Part shown: positions 35,039-43,791 of the stretch, piece by piece
Layout: each line of letters starts with the position of its first letter
How positions within the stretch are numbered: position 1 is the stretch's first letter
Source of the DNA: Lichenicoccus sp965276875
Lineage (GTDB): Bacteria; Pseudomonadota; Alphaproteobacteria; Acetobacterales; Acetobacteraceae
Length of the DNA stretch: 64,000 nt
Reading direction: 5' to 3'
NCBI RefSeq assembly: GCF_965276875.1
Contig: NZ_OZ255701.1
Location: forward strand, 248,001 to 312,000
Notes under the pieces: generated by a model
Told to the model about the DNA's origin: nothing
Database searches by the model: none
Seen by the model: the letters and a program-made list of their open reading frames with translations, nothing else
Translations under genes and position numbers: made by a program

Positions 35039-35661
35039 GCCGGCTGCGCCGCCTGCCAGGCCTGCACATAGGCGCGGGCACGACGGCCGATGTCGGCGGG
35101 ATCGCGGCCAGGTGTGTAGAGGCCGGAGCCGAGCCCGAAGCCGCTGGCGCCGGCGCGCACGAATTCGGCAAGGTTGTCCGGGGTGATGCCGCCGACCGGC
35201 ATGAACAGGGTTTGTGGCGGGAACACCGCGCGCATCGCCCGCAACACGGTGGGCCCGACCAGCTCGGCCGGGAACAGCTTGAGCGCGTCGGCACCGGCGC
35301 GCAGGGCGGCGAAGCCCTCGGTGGGCGTGGCGATCCCCGGCATGCAGACCATGCCCAGCTGTTTGGCGGCGGCGATCACGTCCGTGTCGCCATGCGGCAT
35401 GACGACTAATCGGCCGCCGACCTCGTGGATCGCGCGCACCTGGTCCGGCGTCATCACCGTGCCGGCGCCGATCAGGCAGCGTTCGCCGAAGCGGCGCGCC
35501 AGCGACCCGATACTCTCCAGCGGAGCAGGCGAATTCAGCGGCACTTCCAGGATGGTCATGCCGGCTTCGACCAGCGCCTCGCCGACCGCCAGGGCCGACT
35601 CGGGTGGCAGCCCGCGCAGGATCGCGGTGAGGGGGATGTGGTTGGACAAGGCTTGGTTCAT
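35035..35661 (-). CDS. dgoA: 2-dehydro-3-deoxy-6-phosphogalactonate aldolase
   Basis: A 208-residue KDPG/KDPGal class I aldolase that cleaves the phosphorylated keto-deoxy acid to pyruvate and glyceraldehyde 3-phosphate. The Schiff-base lysine is in DALKLFPAE; the catalytic Glu is in ILEVPLNSP, and IGAGTV and PVGGITPDNL complete the site. The start at 35661 lies 1 bp from the dgoK stop. Being next to dgoK favours the galactonate over the gluconate isozyme. Confidence 0.9.
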   Translation of the reverse strand: MNQALSNHIPLTAILRGLPPESALAVGEALVEAGMTILEVPLNSPAPLESIGSLARRFGERCLIGAGTVMTPDQVRAIHEVGGRLVVMPHGDTDVIAAAKQLGMVCMPGIATPTEGFAALRAGADALKLFPAELVGPTVLRAMRAVFPPQTLFMPVGGITPDNLAEFVRAGASGFGLGSGLYTPGRDPADIGRRARAYVQAWQAAQPA

Positions 35662-35662
35662 G

Positions 35663-36589
35663 TCAGGCTCCATCGGGCGCATCGAGCAGACCGGCATGGT
35701 GGGCGATGTGCCGCAGGCCAGCGAGGGCGGTGTCGCCGAGCCGCTCGGGGACCGTAAGGTCGAGCGCGGCAAAGGCGCCGGCGTAGCGGTCGCACAGTGC
35801 CGGATCGCCGGTCAAGGCGACGCGGGTGCCGGGCGACCGCGCGTCCGCGGCCAGGCGCAGCTCCTCACCGATCAGCAGGCCGGAGAGGTAGTCCGCGGCA
35901 CAGCCGGGTGCGAGACCGCCGGTCAGGCTCAGCGCGCGGGTGGCGAACAGGCGGGCGAAGCCGCCTTGCGCCTGGGCATCTTGCACGCCGCGGGTGAAGG
36001 CGAGGTCGCGTGTTTCGGCGTCGGCGGTGCCGTCATCACGCCCCAGGATGGAGTGGCGGCGCAGCAGCGCGAACAGCTCGCCGGTCATCATCGTCCTGAA
36101 CGAGACCACCCGGCCATGTTGCAGGCGCGACCATTTGCTGTGCGTGCCCGGCATCACCAGCAGCGCATCGTCGCCGAGCAGGGGGGCGGCCCCGATCGCC
36201 TGGGTCTCCTCGCCGCGCATCACGTCAGGCGCACCGTCCAGCAGGCCGGGCACGAGATGCAGGGTGCCGCCGTCGGCGGTGGGAAACGCATGCAGCGCGC
36301 CCGCGAGCTCGGGCAAACCCGCAGGTGTCGGCAGATAGGCGACCTCGTGCCAGCCCTGCCGGCTGCCGACCATGCCGCAGGCGAGGGCGGCGGTGCCCGG
36401 TGCGCGCCAGCCCTCGGTGATGGTGGCGAAGGCCGCCGCAAAGCCGCCATCGGGGAGGTGCATGATGCCCCAAGCCTTGCTGCGTGCGTCCAGCACCCTG
36501 CCGCTGCGCGACAGGCGCCAGGCGCGCAGGCTGCTGGTGCCCCAGTCGAGCGCGATGAGATTGGTGGGTATAGCGGTAGGTGTGGGCAT
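35663..36589 (-). CDS. dgoK: 2-dehydro-3-deoxygalactonokinase
   Basis: A 308-residue ASKHA-fold sugar-acid kinase that phosphorylates 2-keto-3-deoxygalactonate. The N-terminal phosphate loop is ALDWGTSSLRAWRL; LACGMVGSRQGWHE and VMPGTHSKWSRL are DgoK signatures, and LTGGLAPGCAADYLSGLLIGEEL lies near the C-terminus. It is tightly packed between dgoR (3-bp gap) and dgoA (1-bp gap). Confidence 0.92.
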   Translation of the reverse strand: MPTPTAIPTNLIALDWGTSSLRAWRLSRSGRVLDARSKAWGIMHLPDGGFAAAFATITEGWRAPGTAALACGMVGSRQGWHEVAYLPTPAGLPELAGALHAFPTADGGTLHLVPGLLDGAPDVMRGEETQAIGAAPLLGDDALLVMPGTHSKWSRLQHGRVVSFRTMMTGELFALLRRHSILGRDDGTADAETRDLAFTRGVQDAQAQGGFARLFATRALSLTGGLAPGCAADYLSGLLIGEELRLAADARSPGTRVALTGDPALCDRYAGAFAALDLTVPERLGDTALAGLRHIAHHAGLLDAPDGA

Positions 36590-36592
36590 CGC

Positions 36593-37321
36593 TCAGGCAC
36601 CCGCCGCGAGCGAGGCCTGCATGTCGGCCAGCGCGAAACGCACGAGTTCGGTCATGCAGGCATGGGCCGCGGCCTCGTTGGCGGCGGCGATCGCCCCCAG
36701 CACCCGCCGGTGTTCGGCCATCGGGTCGCGCGGCGCCTTTTGCACGCGATGCTTGAACAGGGTGGTCCAGCGGATCGCCGCTCCGACGCTGCTCGACAGC
36801 GCCATGATCGCCTCGTTCTGGGTCGCCGCCAGGATCATGTCGTGAAAGGCGCGATCGGCGGCCCGTCCAGGCTCGGTGGAGAGCTTGTGCCGGTCCATCG
36901 CATCCAGCGCCTCGCCCATCGCCTGCAATTGCGCCGGCGTGCGCCGCACGGCCGCCATCGCCGCCGCCGGCGGTTCAACCAGCATCCGCACCTCGAACAG
37001 GTCGCGCACAAACGCCTCGCTCGGACGCGTCTGCAGGAACCAGCCGAGCACCTCCGGATCGAGGATGTGCCAGCGCGCGCGCGGGCTGACCCGCGTGCCG
37101 GTGCGGGTGCGGCTCTCGACCATGCCCTTGGCGGCAAGGATGCGCACCGCCTCGCGGTAGGCCGTGCGCGAGACCGAGCGCTCGGCACTTGAGGCGATCT
37201 CGCCGGACAAAGTGGCACCCGGCTGGATTTCGCCGGCAGCGATGGCGACGCCGAGGTCACGGGCGATCGCCGTGTGCAGCCGTTCGGAGCTTCGCGGCAC
37301 ACCTGCCTTGGCGACGACCAT
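36593..37321 (-). CDS. dgoR: GntR-family (FCD domain) regulator, DgoR-like
   Basis: A 242-residue regulator. Winged-helix DNA-binding domain at residues 15-80 (LSGEIASSAERSVSRTAYREAVRILAAKGMVESRTRTGTRV), then an FCD effector domain with metal-type histidines (RAFHDMIL, EHRRVLGAI). DPEVLGWFLQ is shared with galactonate repressors. It heads the galactonate-type operon and is divergent from the FAH-like gene at 37442, so it probably controls both. The start at 37321 is inferred from the family's usual length. Confidence 0.82.
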   Translation of the reverse strand: MVVAKAGVPRSSERLHTAIARDLGVAIAAGEIQPGATLSGEIASSAERSVSRTAYREAVRILAAKGMVESRTRTGTRVSPRARWHILDPEVLGWFLQTRPSEAFVRDLFEVRMLVEPPAAAMAAVRRTPAQLQAMGEALDAMDRHKLSTEPGRAADRAFHDMILAATQNEAIMALSSSVGAAIRWTTLFKHRVQKAPRDPMAEHRRVLGAIAAANEAAAHACMTELVRFALADMQASLAAGA

Positions 37322-37376
37322 CCCTTGTCCCACGTCTCGACCCGCTGATGCACTCTGCCATGGAAATCGTGATTTG

Positions 37377-37386
37377 TATGAGCATA
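37377..37386. promoter_or_regulatory. Possible DgoR operator
   Basis: TATG-AG-CATA is a short dyad within the 120-bp divergent intergenic region between dgoR and the gene at 37442. GntR/FCD sites are often short dyads like this. Weak evidence. Confidence 0.25.
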
Positions 37387-37441
37387 AAGCTGCGCGCCAA
37401 CATAGAGCGGCTCCCCCACAGGCTGCACAAGAGACGCGACC

Positions 37442-38236
37442 ATGTCGATCCGGCTGCTGCAGATGCGCAATCAGGATGGCCGTCGTTTCGTGGCGTTCAC
37501 CCGCAACCGCGGTCCCGCCTGGCGGTTGGATGGTTTCGACACGGTGCTGGGACTGGTGCTGCGCACCATCGAGGACAGGGTCGGGTTGACGAGCGCGGTC
37601 GCCGAGCATGATTCCGGTGAGCCCGTCGATCTCGAAGCGATGTTCGCGCAAGGCCGGATCCTGGCGCCAATCGACCATCCCGATCCAGCGCACCTGCTGG
37701 TCAGCTGGGCGGCTCCGGACGAGCAGGCTGCCGAAATCGACGATGACGAAGCCGAGCCAGCGCCCTGGAGCGCGCCGCCGGGATGGTTCTTCATCGCCAG
37801 CGGCTTCGGCGTGCGTGGACCCGGCGCCGCGCTGCCGCGCCACCCCGCGGAGGTCCCCTCGCTGACCGCCGAGCTTGCCGTGGTCTACGTCAACGGCGCA
37901 GACGGCAATCCCTACCGGGTCGGCTTCGCGCTGGCCGGACGCGGCGCCTCTGGAGGCACCTCGCCGGGGCAGGTGGCGCTGGGCGGTGAACTGCTGACCG
38001 GTGCGCTGCCCGACGAGTCGACACCATTTACGCAGGCGGACCACCATTTCCGCCATGAGCAGTTCCGCCGCCCGGGCGACGTGCATGTGCGTCTGTTCGG
38101 AGGGCTTCGGGCGGCGCGCGCGTTGCCGGCCCCGGAAGGTGCCGTCGTCGAGGTGGCGGCAACGCCGTTCCGTTATCCGCTCCGCTGCCGCCTGGACGCG
38201 GTGCCGTCGGCACAGGTGACCATCGAAGTCCTGTAG
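37442..38236 (+). CDS. Fumarylacetoacetate-hydrolase-like protein, AraD1/GguC type
   Basis: A 264-residue protein. Its ends match the AraD1/GguC group of FAH-like sugar-acid proteins: GRILAPIDHPDPAHLLVSW, AELAVVYVNGADGNPYRVGFALAG, and DHHFRHEQFRRPGDVHVRLFG followed by PFRYPLRCRL. It is about 60 residues shorter than usual, and the familiar GLTHLGSA and metal-site loop region is shortened, so activity may differ. Divergent from dgoR; a role in keto-deoxy sugar-acid catabolism is inferred from context. Confidence 0.6.
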   Translation: MSIRLLQMRNQDGRRFVAFTRNRGPAWRLDGFDTVLGLVLRTIEDRVGLTSAVAEHDSGEPVDLEAMFAQGRILAPIDHPDPAHLLVSWAAPDEQAAEIDDDEAEPAPWSAPPGWFFIASGFGVRGPGAALPRHPAEVPSLTAELAVVYVNGADGNPYRVGFALAGRGASGGTSPGQVALGGELLTGALPDESTPFTQADHHFRHEQFRRPGDVHVRLFGGLRAARALPAPEGAVVEVAATPFRYPLRCRLDAVPSAQVTIEVL

Positions 38237-38259
38237 GTGTAGGCGCTCGCAAACAGCGG

Positions 38260-38745
38260 ATGATGCTTCCTCGCGTCGGGCGGCATCCGCATACCGAGAT
38301 CGAGAGTATAGATATACTGCTGCAGGCCTCGGCTCATCTTCTTGCAGGCCTGAAAATCCTCGGCGGTGCCGCCCTGTTGTGGATGGCATACAAGTGCGGA
38401 CGTTCGGCTCTGAAACCGGTGAGACAGACACCGCAGGTCGTCGAGCAAGGCGTGTGGTTCAAGCGTGGGCTGCTGCTGAATTTGTCCAACCCCAAAGCCG
38501 TCATCGCGTGGATGGCCGCGCTCTCAATGGGACTGGGCACAGGGGACGGTCATATGCAGGTCGTTGCGGCGACGCTCGGTTGCATGGCTCTTGGTGTCTT
38601 GAACTACACAGGCTACGCCGTGGCCTTCTCGCTCACGGGCGTCATGGCAGCATATATGCGTCTGCGTCGATGGATCGACGGCATCCTGGCGGGATTGTTC
38701 GCAGTGGCCGGACTGGGGCTCCTCAGGTCAGCCTTCTGCCGCTGA
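38260..38745 (+). pseudogene. LysE/RhtB exporter, N-terminally truncated
   Basis: The frame covers the last 140 residues of a LysE-family amino-acid exporter: LAGLKILGGAALLWMAYK, FKRGLLLNLSNPKAVIAWMAAL and GYAVAFSLTGVMAAYMRLRRWIDGILAGLFAVAGLGLL. The first two helices (about 60 residues) are missing; upstream sequence is unrelated. Probably non-functional. Confidence 0.7.
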
Positions 38746-38832
38746 ATGCCAGGTCGGCAGCATCAGAGCCGGAATGCGTAAGTCATTGCGAACAGCGGCG
38801 GCTGATGGGGCGCTTAGTGGGCGTGGTACCTG

Positions 38833-39051
38833 TCACCCGCGAGCCTGCGGGCGAGAGACGAAGACCAGCGTGCGCACGGATGCCAGCACCGTCAGCAGGA
38901 TCGGCATGCTGAAGATCAGCCAGACGGACTCCGGCGGTATCGTGAACGCGAACAGGCGCGTAATCCCGATCAGCGTCCACGGAAGCACGGCCTCCGCGGC
39001 GAGCAGGATACCGAGAATGATCATCAGGATTTGCAGGTGACGGGACGTCAT
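38833..39051 (-). CDS. Small two-helix membrane protein
   Basis: A 72-residue protein with two membrane segments (LQILMIILGILLAAEAVL and SVWLIFSMPILLTVLASVRTLVFV). No family is recognised. It follows the DUF3313-like lipoprotein gene on the same strand by 27 bp and may be co-transcribed. Confidence 0.5.
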   Translation of the reverse strand: MTSRHLQILMIILGILLAAEAVLPWTLIGITRLFAFTIPPESVWLIFSMPILLTVLASVRTLVFVSRPQARG

Positions 39052-39078
39052 GGCGGAGACCCCTGAAGCAGCGACGGT

Positions 39079-39810
39079 TCACAGCGAAGGCGTGGCAGTG
39101 CCCTGGCCCGTGTGTCCGGCCTGGGCGACCTTGGCCGTGGCTCCGGCGCGGATTTCGTGGTCGAGCAGATCCGAGGCGAGCGAGAAGGAGCGGCGCGCGT
39201 GGCCGAACGCCTCATAGGAGCCGATGATGTTCCAGGGCTGCCCGTTATTATAGGTGGCGATGCGGATGACGGGCTGGTTCGTGTGCGCGTCCCGCACCTC
39301 GATCTCCTCGCTGGCGCCGCCGTCGGACGGACGCAGCAGGGGCACGGCGCCGAGTGCGAGCTGGCCGGCCTGCGCCGGCACGTTCACCCACCAGAGCGCA
39401 CGACGGGTATTGGTGATCGCGCCGCGCACACGCAGTACCCCGGGACCGGGATCGCCTCCGGGCCCCGGATCGGGGAGGATTGTAAAGTGCCGCGAAAGGC
39501 TCTTGACGAGGTGGTCGTGGAACACGGTCTCGAGCCTGGCGATCGTGCGCGGCGTGCGCGCGGGCGCCTTTCTGGCGGGCACCCAGGCAACCGGCTCGAC
39601 GATGACCGCGGTGTAGGCGGCGTCGGAAAAGCCTGGCCGGACATAGATGGAATCGTAGGCGTGGCCCTTCTGCGGATGCATCTGGCTGTAGCTGGTCAGG
39701 AACCCGGTTTGGGTCAGGCCCTGCCCGCCACAGGCGGCGACCGCCAGCACGCTGGTGGCCGCGACGACGCGTGGAAGTCCGCAAAAGAAGGGGATGATTG
39801 CTCTGTGCAT
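39079..39810 (-). CDS. DUF3313-like lipoprotein
   Basis: A 243-residue exported protein with signal peptide and lipobox VAAC (Cys27). The mature part has the DUF3313 pattern (AYDSIYVRPGFSDAAYTAVIVEPVAW and AITNTRRALWWVNVP). The start at 39810 has a CTGGAG ribosome-binding site. Function unknown; it is probably anchored in the outer membrane. Confidence 0.7.
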   Translation of the reverse strand: MHRAIIPFFCGLPRVVAATSVLAVAACGGQGLTQTGFLTSYSQMHPQKGHAYDSIYVRPGFSDAAYTAVIVEPVAWVPARKAPARTPRTIARLETVFHDHLVKSLSRHFTILPDPGPGGDPGPGVLRVRGAITNTRRALWWVNVPAQAGQLALGAVPLLRPSDGGASEEIEVRDAHTNQPVIRIATYNNGQPWNIIGSYEAFGHARRSFSLASDLLDHEIRAGATAKVAQAGHTGQGTATPSL

Positions 39811-39957
39811 GGTAACTCCAGGGTTGTGCCGCGTGGCTGATCCGTTTCGGCTGTCACAGTGTTCCATGATATCTGTTCACTGAACACTTATCGCCGATTT
39901 AGAGCCGTGATCCGGGCACGTCAAGCCCCGGGTGATCAATCCGCCAGCTTTGTTATA

Positions 39958-40698
39958 TCAGCTGCCGCGCGAGGTAGGCTGGCAAGATGCCAGGGGTCCG
40001 GGCTGGAGGAGACCGTCGAGAAGCATGTCGGTGTGCAGCGCGATCAGCCGGTCGGTCGCCTCCCAGCCGAAATCCGGATAGGCGAGCATCAGGGCAACCA
40101 GTCCGTGCACTGCCGCCCAGAGCACCTGCGCGGTCCCCTTGGCATCCTCGCCCGCCGGCCGGATTGCGCCGAGGGCGGCGCACTCCGACACCATCGCCTC
40201 CAGCATCCCGAACACCTGCATCCCGGTGGTATATTGGCGCTTTCCAGAGGCTTGAGCCGCGGCGCGGCGACCGTCCCTGAGCAGAAAGGCGATCCGGTAC
40301 TCGTCGGGATTGTTCAATCCGAAGCGGATATACCCCGCGATCGCCAGACGCAGGATCGCCACCGGATCGGCGGGCTTGCCCAGTCGCCGGAACGCCGCCC
40401 CAAGCTTGGCGAACGCCGCATCGACGAGGGCATCGAGCATCTCCTCCTTGCTCTTGAAGTAGACGTAGAGCGCGGTCTGCGACATGCCGACGCGGCTGGC
40501 GATCTGACGGGTCGAGACGCGCTCGACGCCGTGCTCCAGGAACAGCTCGCGGGCGGCGGCGAGGATCTCCTGCGGGCGCTCATGGCCGGAGCCGCGCGCC
40601 TTGCGGTTGTCCAGCGAGATCACATAGGAGCGTCGCGGCTTGGCGGGCGCCTGTGTCGAGCCCTTGGGCGCGGGGCCGCCGGTCTCAGAGATGGCCAT
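39958..40698 (-). CDS. TetR-family regulator
   Basis: A 246-residue regulator. After a 40-residue basic extension, the HTH domain is EILAAARELFLEHGVERVSTRQIASRVGMSQTALYVYFKSKEEML. The C-terminal domain is WHG-like (AIAGYIRFGLNNPDEYRIAFLL, AAVHGLVALMLAYPDFGW). The start overlaps the S46 peptidase gene's 3' end by 14 bp, on the same strand. Target unknown. Confidence 0.88.
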   Translation of the reverse strand: MAISETGGPAPKGSTQAPAKPRRSYVISLDNRKARGSGHERPQEILAAARELFLEHGVERVSTRQIASRVGMSQTALYVYFKSKEEMLDALVDAAFAKLGAAFRRLGKPADPVAILRLAIAGYIRFGLNNPDEYRIAFLLRDGRRAAAQASGKRQYTTGMQVFGMLEAMVSECAALGAIRPAGEDAKGTAQVLWAAVHGLVALMLAYPDFGWEATDRLIALHTDMLLDGLLQPGPLASCQPTSRGS

Positions 40699-42802
40699 TG
40701 GTGAGTTCATCGGCCAGCATCTGGTTGCCATAGACGACGCGCAATGCGGCCAGCAGGGCCGCGGTATCGACCGCGACGGCGCGGTTGAGCTTGGCGTCAT
40801 AGACGAAGTTGCCGCCGAGCGAATGGATGTTGCCGTCGAAGATCAGGCCCACCGCGCGGCCCTGAGCATCGATCACCGGGCTGCCGGAATTGCCGCCGAT
40901 GATGTCGTTGGTGGTGCTGAAGTCAAATGGTGTCGCGAGGTCGAGCTTCGGCTTGGCGGCCAGCCAGTCGCTCGGCAGCCGGAACGGATCACTGCCGGTG
41001 GCCCGCTTGTACAGCCCGGCGAAATGGGTGAAGGGGACAATCTGCTTGCCGTTCTCGTCCCAGCCCTTGACCGTGCCGAACGAGACGCGCTGGGTGAAGG
41101 TGGCGTCGGGGTAGATGCTGGTGCCCTGGCGGGCGAAGCGGGCGCGGGCAAGCGTCTCGCTGGCCTGACGCTCGGGGGCGACCACCTGATTATCCCATTC
41201 GTCGTGCAGGGTGCGGGCGAACGGCTCGACGGTGCGCGCAAGTGCGATCATCGGGTCCTTGGAGGCGGCGATGGCAGCGGCACCGCCGCGCCAGAGCGCC
41301 ATGCGCACCTTGGGATCGCCCAGATGGGTGAAGCTGACCAAATGCTGGGCGAGTTCCTGCGGCGAGCGCTTGCCCAGGATCGCCTGGACCGCGTCATCAT
41401 CGACGCCGAGCGCCTGGCGCAGCTTGCCCAGGGAGTAGGCGAGCAGCGTCTCCTCCAGGTCGGGATGGATCGGCGCAGGCGAGTTCAGCTCCGCTTCGAG
41501 GGCCGGCAGCTTGGCGTCCTGGAAGGCGGGCAGGCGCTGCGCGTCGGGCTTGGCGCGCTCCGCCGCTCCGCGCACCAGCGTCTTGGCGTAGGCGAACAGA
41601 TCGCCCTGCAGCCCGAGCGGATTGCCGCGCGCGCCGCCCTCGATCATCGCGTGACGCAGCCACAGCCGGTGTGCCGCATCGAGGGCCGGTGCCAGCTTTG
41701 CCCAGGGGTCGCCGAACGTCGCACGACGCGATTTGCTTGCATGGATCCAGGCGCGCAAATGGTCCTCCTGTTTGCGCTTGGCCACTATTACCGCCGGATC
41801 GGCGAGCGTCAGCTGCCAGCCGGACAAGGCCTTGACGGTGTTCTCGACGCCGAACAGCTGGTCCGCGGCATCCTGCTTCTGCATGGCGCCGATCCGGCTA
41901 TACTCCCAGAGCACGCCGTCCAAATCGGCATAATACACGCGTATCGCAGGCAGCGTCTGGTCGCGCAGCTGCGCCAGTTCGCCGACCGTCGCCTCCCGGT
42001 CGGTCGAGCCGGGATTGCCGGACGTGAACACCAGCTCGCCCGGCTTGGGGCCGTTCGGATCAAACGGAAAATACTGAGTATGCGCGGGCTTGCCGTGGTC
42101 GTAGGCGCGCAGGAACGTCACGTCGAGGTCGTAGCGGGGAAAGTTGAAATTGTCCGGATCGCCGCCGAAGAAGGCGATTTCCTGTTGCGGCGCGAACACC
42201 AGGCGCATGTCCTGGTAGCGCCGGTAGCGATACAAGGCGGTGCGCCCGCCATGATACAGGCTGACCACATCGCAGCGCCATTTGGTGGCATCCCCAGCGA
42301 CGCATTGCGTCTCCATGCGGCTCTCGGCTGCGTGCTCCGCCGTGATGTAGGCCGCACCCTGCTTGCCGGCGAGGGCCGCATTCATCGGCTTGGTGATGTC
42401 GGTGATCTTGTCGAGACGGTCGAGCTCCATCGCCGGGCAGCGCGGCTCCTTGCTCTGCCCGGCCGACATGAAGCCATTCTCCATGTAGTCGTGGCCGGAG
42501 GTGGAGAGCTGCGACAGGCATTCGTTGGCGCAATGGTGGTTGGTCATCACCAGGCCGTCGCCGGAGACGAACGACGCCGAGCAGCCCAGCGTCAGTCGTG
42601 CCGAGGCCTGGGTCACGCGCTGGATCCAGTCCGCCGACGGGGTGAAGCCGTAACGCTGCTTCATCTGCTTGAGCGGCAGGTTGTCCATCGTCCACATGCC
42701 CTCGTCGGCGCGCGCCCCAGGCGACAGCAGGACGGGGAGCGAGAGCATTGTGGTGGCCAAGGCGGCCGCGCCCAGTAAGCGGATTAGAGGCGGGAACGGC
42801 AT
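40685..42802 (-). CDS. S46 family dipeptidyl-peptidase (DPP7/DPP11-like)
   Basis: A 705-residue exported serine peptidase releasing N-terminal dipeptides in the periplasm. A signal peptide covers residues 1-32 (ending GARA). Catalytic His lies in VMTNHHCAN (about 87-93), and the Ser in GNSGSPVID near residue 640. WTMDNLPL at the mature N-terminus and the chymotrypsin-like double-barrel pattern are typical of S46. Length fits the family. The residue that decides Asp/Glu versus hydrophobic specificity was not assigned. Confidence 0.9.
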   Translation of the reverse strand: MPFPPLIRLLGAAALATTMLSLPVLLSPGARADEGMWTMDNLPLKQMKQRYGFTPSADWIQRVTQASARLTLGCSASFVSGDGLVMTNHHCANECLSQLSTSGHDYMENGFMSAGQSKEPRCPAMELDRLDKITDITKPMNAALAGKQGAAYITAEHAAESRMETQCVAGDATKWRCDVVSLYHGGRTALYRYRRYQDMRLVFAPQQEIAFFGGDPDNFNFPRYDLDVTFLRAYDHGKPAHTQYFPFDPNGPKPGELVFTSGNPGSTDREATVGELAQLRDQTLPAIRVYYADLDGVLWEYSRIGAMQKQDAADQLFGVENTVKALSGWQLTLADPAVIVAKRKQEDHLRAWIHASKSRRATFGDPWAKLAPALDAAHRLWLRHAMIEGGARGNPLGLQGDLFAYAKTLVRGAAERAKPDAQRLPAFQDAKLPALEAELNSPAPIHPDLEETLLAYSLGKLRQALGVDDDAVQAILGKRSPQELAQHLVSFTHLGDPKVRMALWRGGAAAIAASKDPMIALARTVEPFARTLHDEWDNQVVAPERQASETLARARFARQGTSIYPDATFTQRVSFGTVKGWDENGKQIVPFTHFAGLYKRATGSDPFRLPSDWLAAKPKLDLATPFDFSTTNDIIGGNSGSPVIDAQGRAVGLIFDGNIHSLGGNFVYDAKLNRAVAVDTAALLAALRVVYGNQMLADELTNGHL

Positions 42803-42840
42803 CGCGCGGGATCCTTGTGGCGGTGATCCGGCTCAGTAGC

Positions 42841-43605
42841 CTAGGTTTGTGCCTTCGTCATCCTGACCAGTTGCGCGAGCATGAAATCCGGCGCCGCGCG
42901 GCCCATGATCCGCAGCAGGCGGGCGGCGCCGGGCGCGATCTCCAGACTGCCTGCCTCGATCGCGGCGATCGCGCGCGTGGCCAGCACCGTTGCATCCATC
43001 GCCCCGCTGGCGAAGGCGCCCTGTAGCAGCGGCGTGTCGACGGCAGGGGGTGCGAGTTCGACGACGCGGACCCTGCTGCCCGCGAGCTGCGCGCGCAATG
43101 ACAGGGTGTAGGCGTGCAGCGCCGCCTTGGTGGCGCAATAGATCGGGGTTGACGGCAGCGGCACGAAGGCGAGGCCGGAGCTGACATTGACGATCAGCGC
43201 CTCCGGGCGGCTCGCGAGCTGCGGCAGGAACTGCTGGACCATCCGCAACGGGCCGCTCAGATTGCAGTCGATCTCGCGCGTGAGGTCGAGCAGGTCGCGG
43301 GGCGCATCGAGTGCCAGGCTGCGCATGATGCCGGCATTGTTGACCAGCGTATCGAGTGCCGGAAACGCCGCGATGGCGCGGCCATGCAGGTCGGCGATCG
43401 CCGCCGGGTCGCTCACGTCGCTGACCATGGTATGCACGGACGGCAGCGCCCGACGCGCCGCGTCAAGCTTGGCGCCGTCGCGGCCGGTCAGGATCAGCGT
43501 GTTGCCGCGGCGCGCGAGCTGCGTTGCCAAAGCGAGACCGATGCCGCTGCTGCCGCCGGTGATCAGGATGGTTCGCCCGGTGAGCTTAACGCCATTTCGT
43601 TTCAT
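42841..43605 (-). CDS. SDR-family oxidoreductase, DltE-like
   Basis: A 254-residue short-chain dehydrogenase. TGGSSGIG cofactor loop, NNAG, and the active-site YCATK (YxxxK) are intact. The C-terminal IAAIEAGSLEIAPGAARLLRIMGRAAPDFMLAQLVRM is typical of DltE-like SDRs. A decayed near-identical copy lies at 49722-50148. Substrate unknown. Confidence 0.88.
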   Translation of the reverse strand: MKRNGVKLTGRTILITGGSSGIGLALATQLARRGNTLILTGRDGAKLDAARRALPSVHTMVSDVSDPAAIADLHGRAIAAFPALDTLVNNAGIMRSLALDAPRDLLDLTREIDCNLSGPLRMVQQFLPQLASRPEALIVNVSSGLAFVPLPSTPIYCATKAALHAYTLSLRAQLAGSRVRVVELAPPAVDTPLLQGAFASGAMDATVLATRAIAAIEAGSLEIAPGAARLLRIMGRAAPDFMLAQLVRMTKAQT

Positions 43606-43611
43606 GGATTT

Positions 43612-43702
43612 GCGTCCTCCATAGCGGCTTCCGCCAGAAGCCAGCCATCTTCGGCCCGCGCCCGTTCGCGCACCAGGGCGACGAGGCCGGTGATCTCGAC
43701 TC
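43612..43702 (-). pseudogene. Remnant of ABC-F gene 3' end
   Basis: Translated on the minus strand, this stretch gives codons for ERARAEDGWLLAEAAMED. It matches the C-terminal coiled-coil end of the ABC-F protein at 53750 (EQAQAEEDWLLAETAMED). The rest of that gene is absent. It marks an old duplication or rearrangement next to the SDR gene. Confidence 0.65.
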
Positions 43703-43791
43703 TCAGGTCGCGAGCGCAACCCTGGCTTCCGGCTGGTATTGCTCCGCGAGCAAGGCCTTGAAGAGAGAACGGTCACGGCTTGCGCAGCCGC

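Noticed and set aside
36593..38431. 612-residue minus-strand frame through dgoR and beyond
   Set aside because: Only the last 242 residues match a GntR/FCD regulator; the rest is antisense to the FAH-like gene at 37442.
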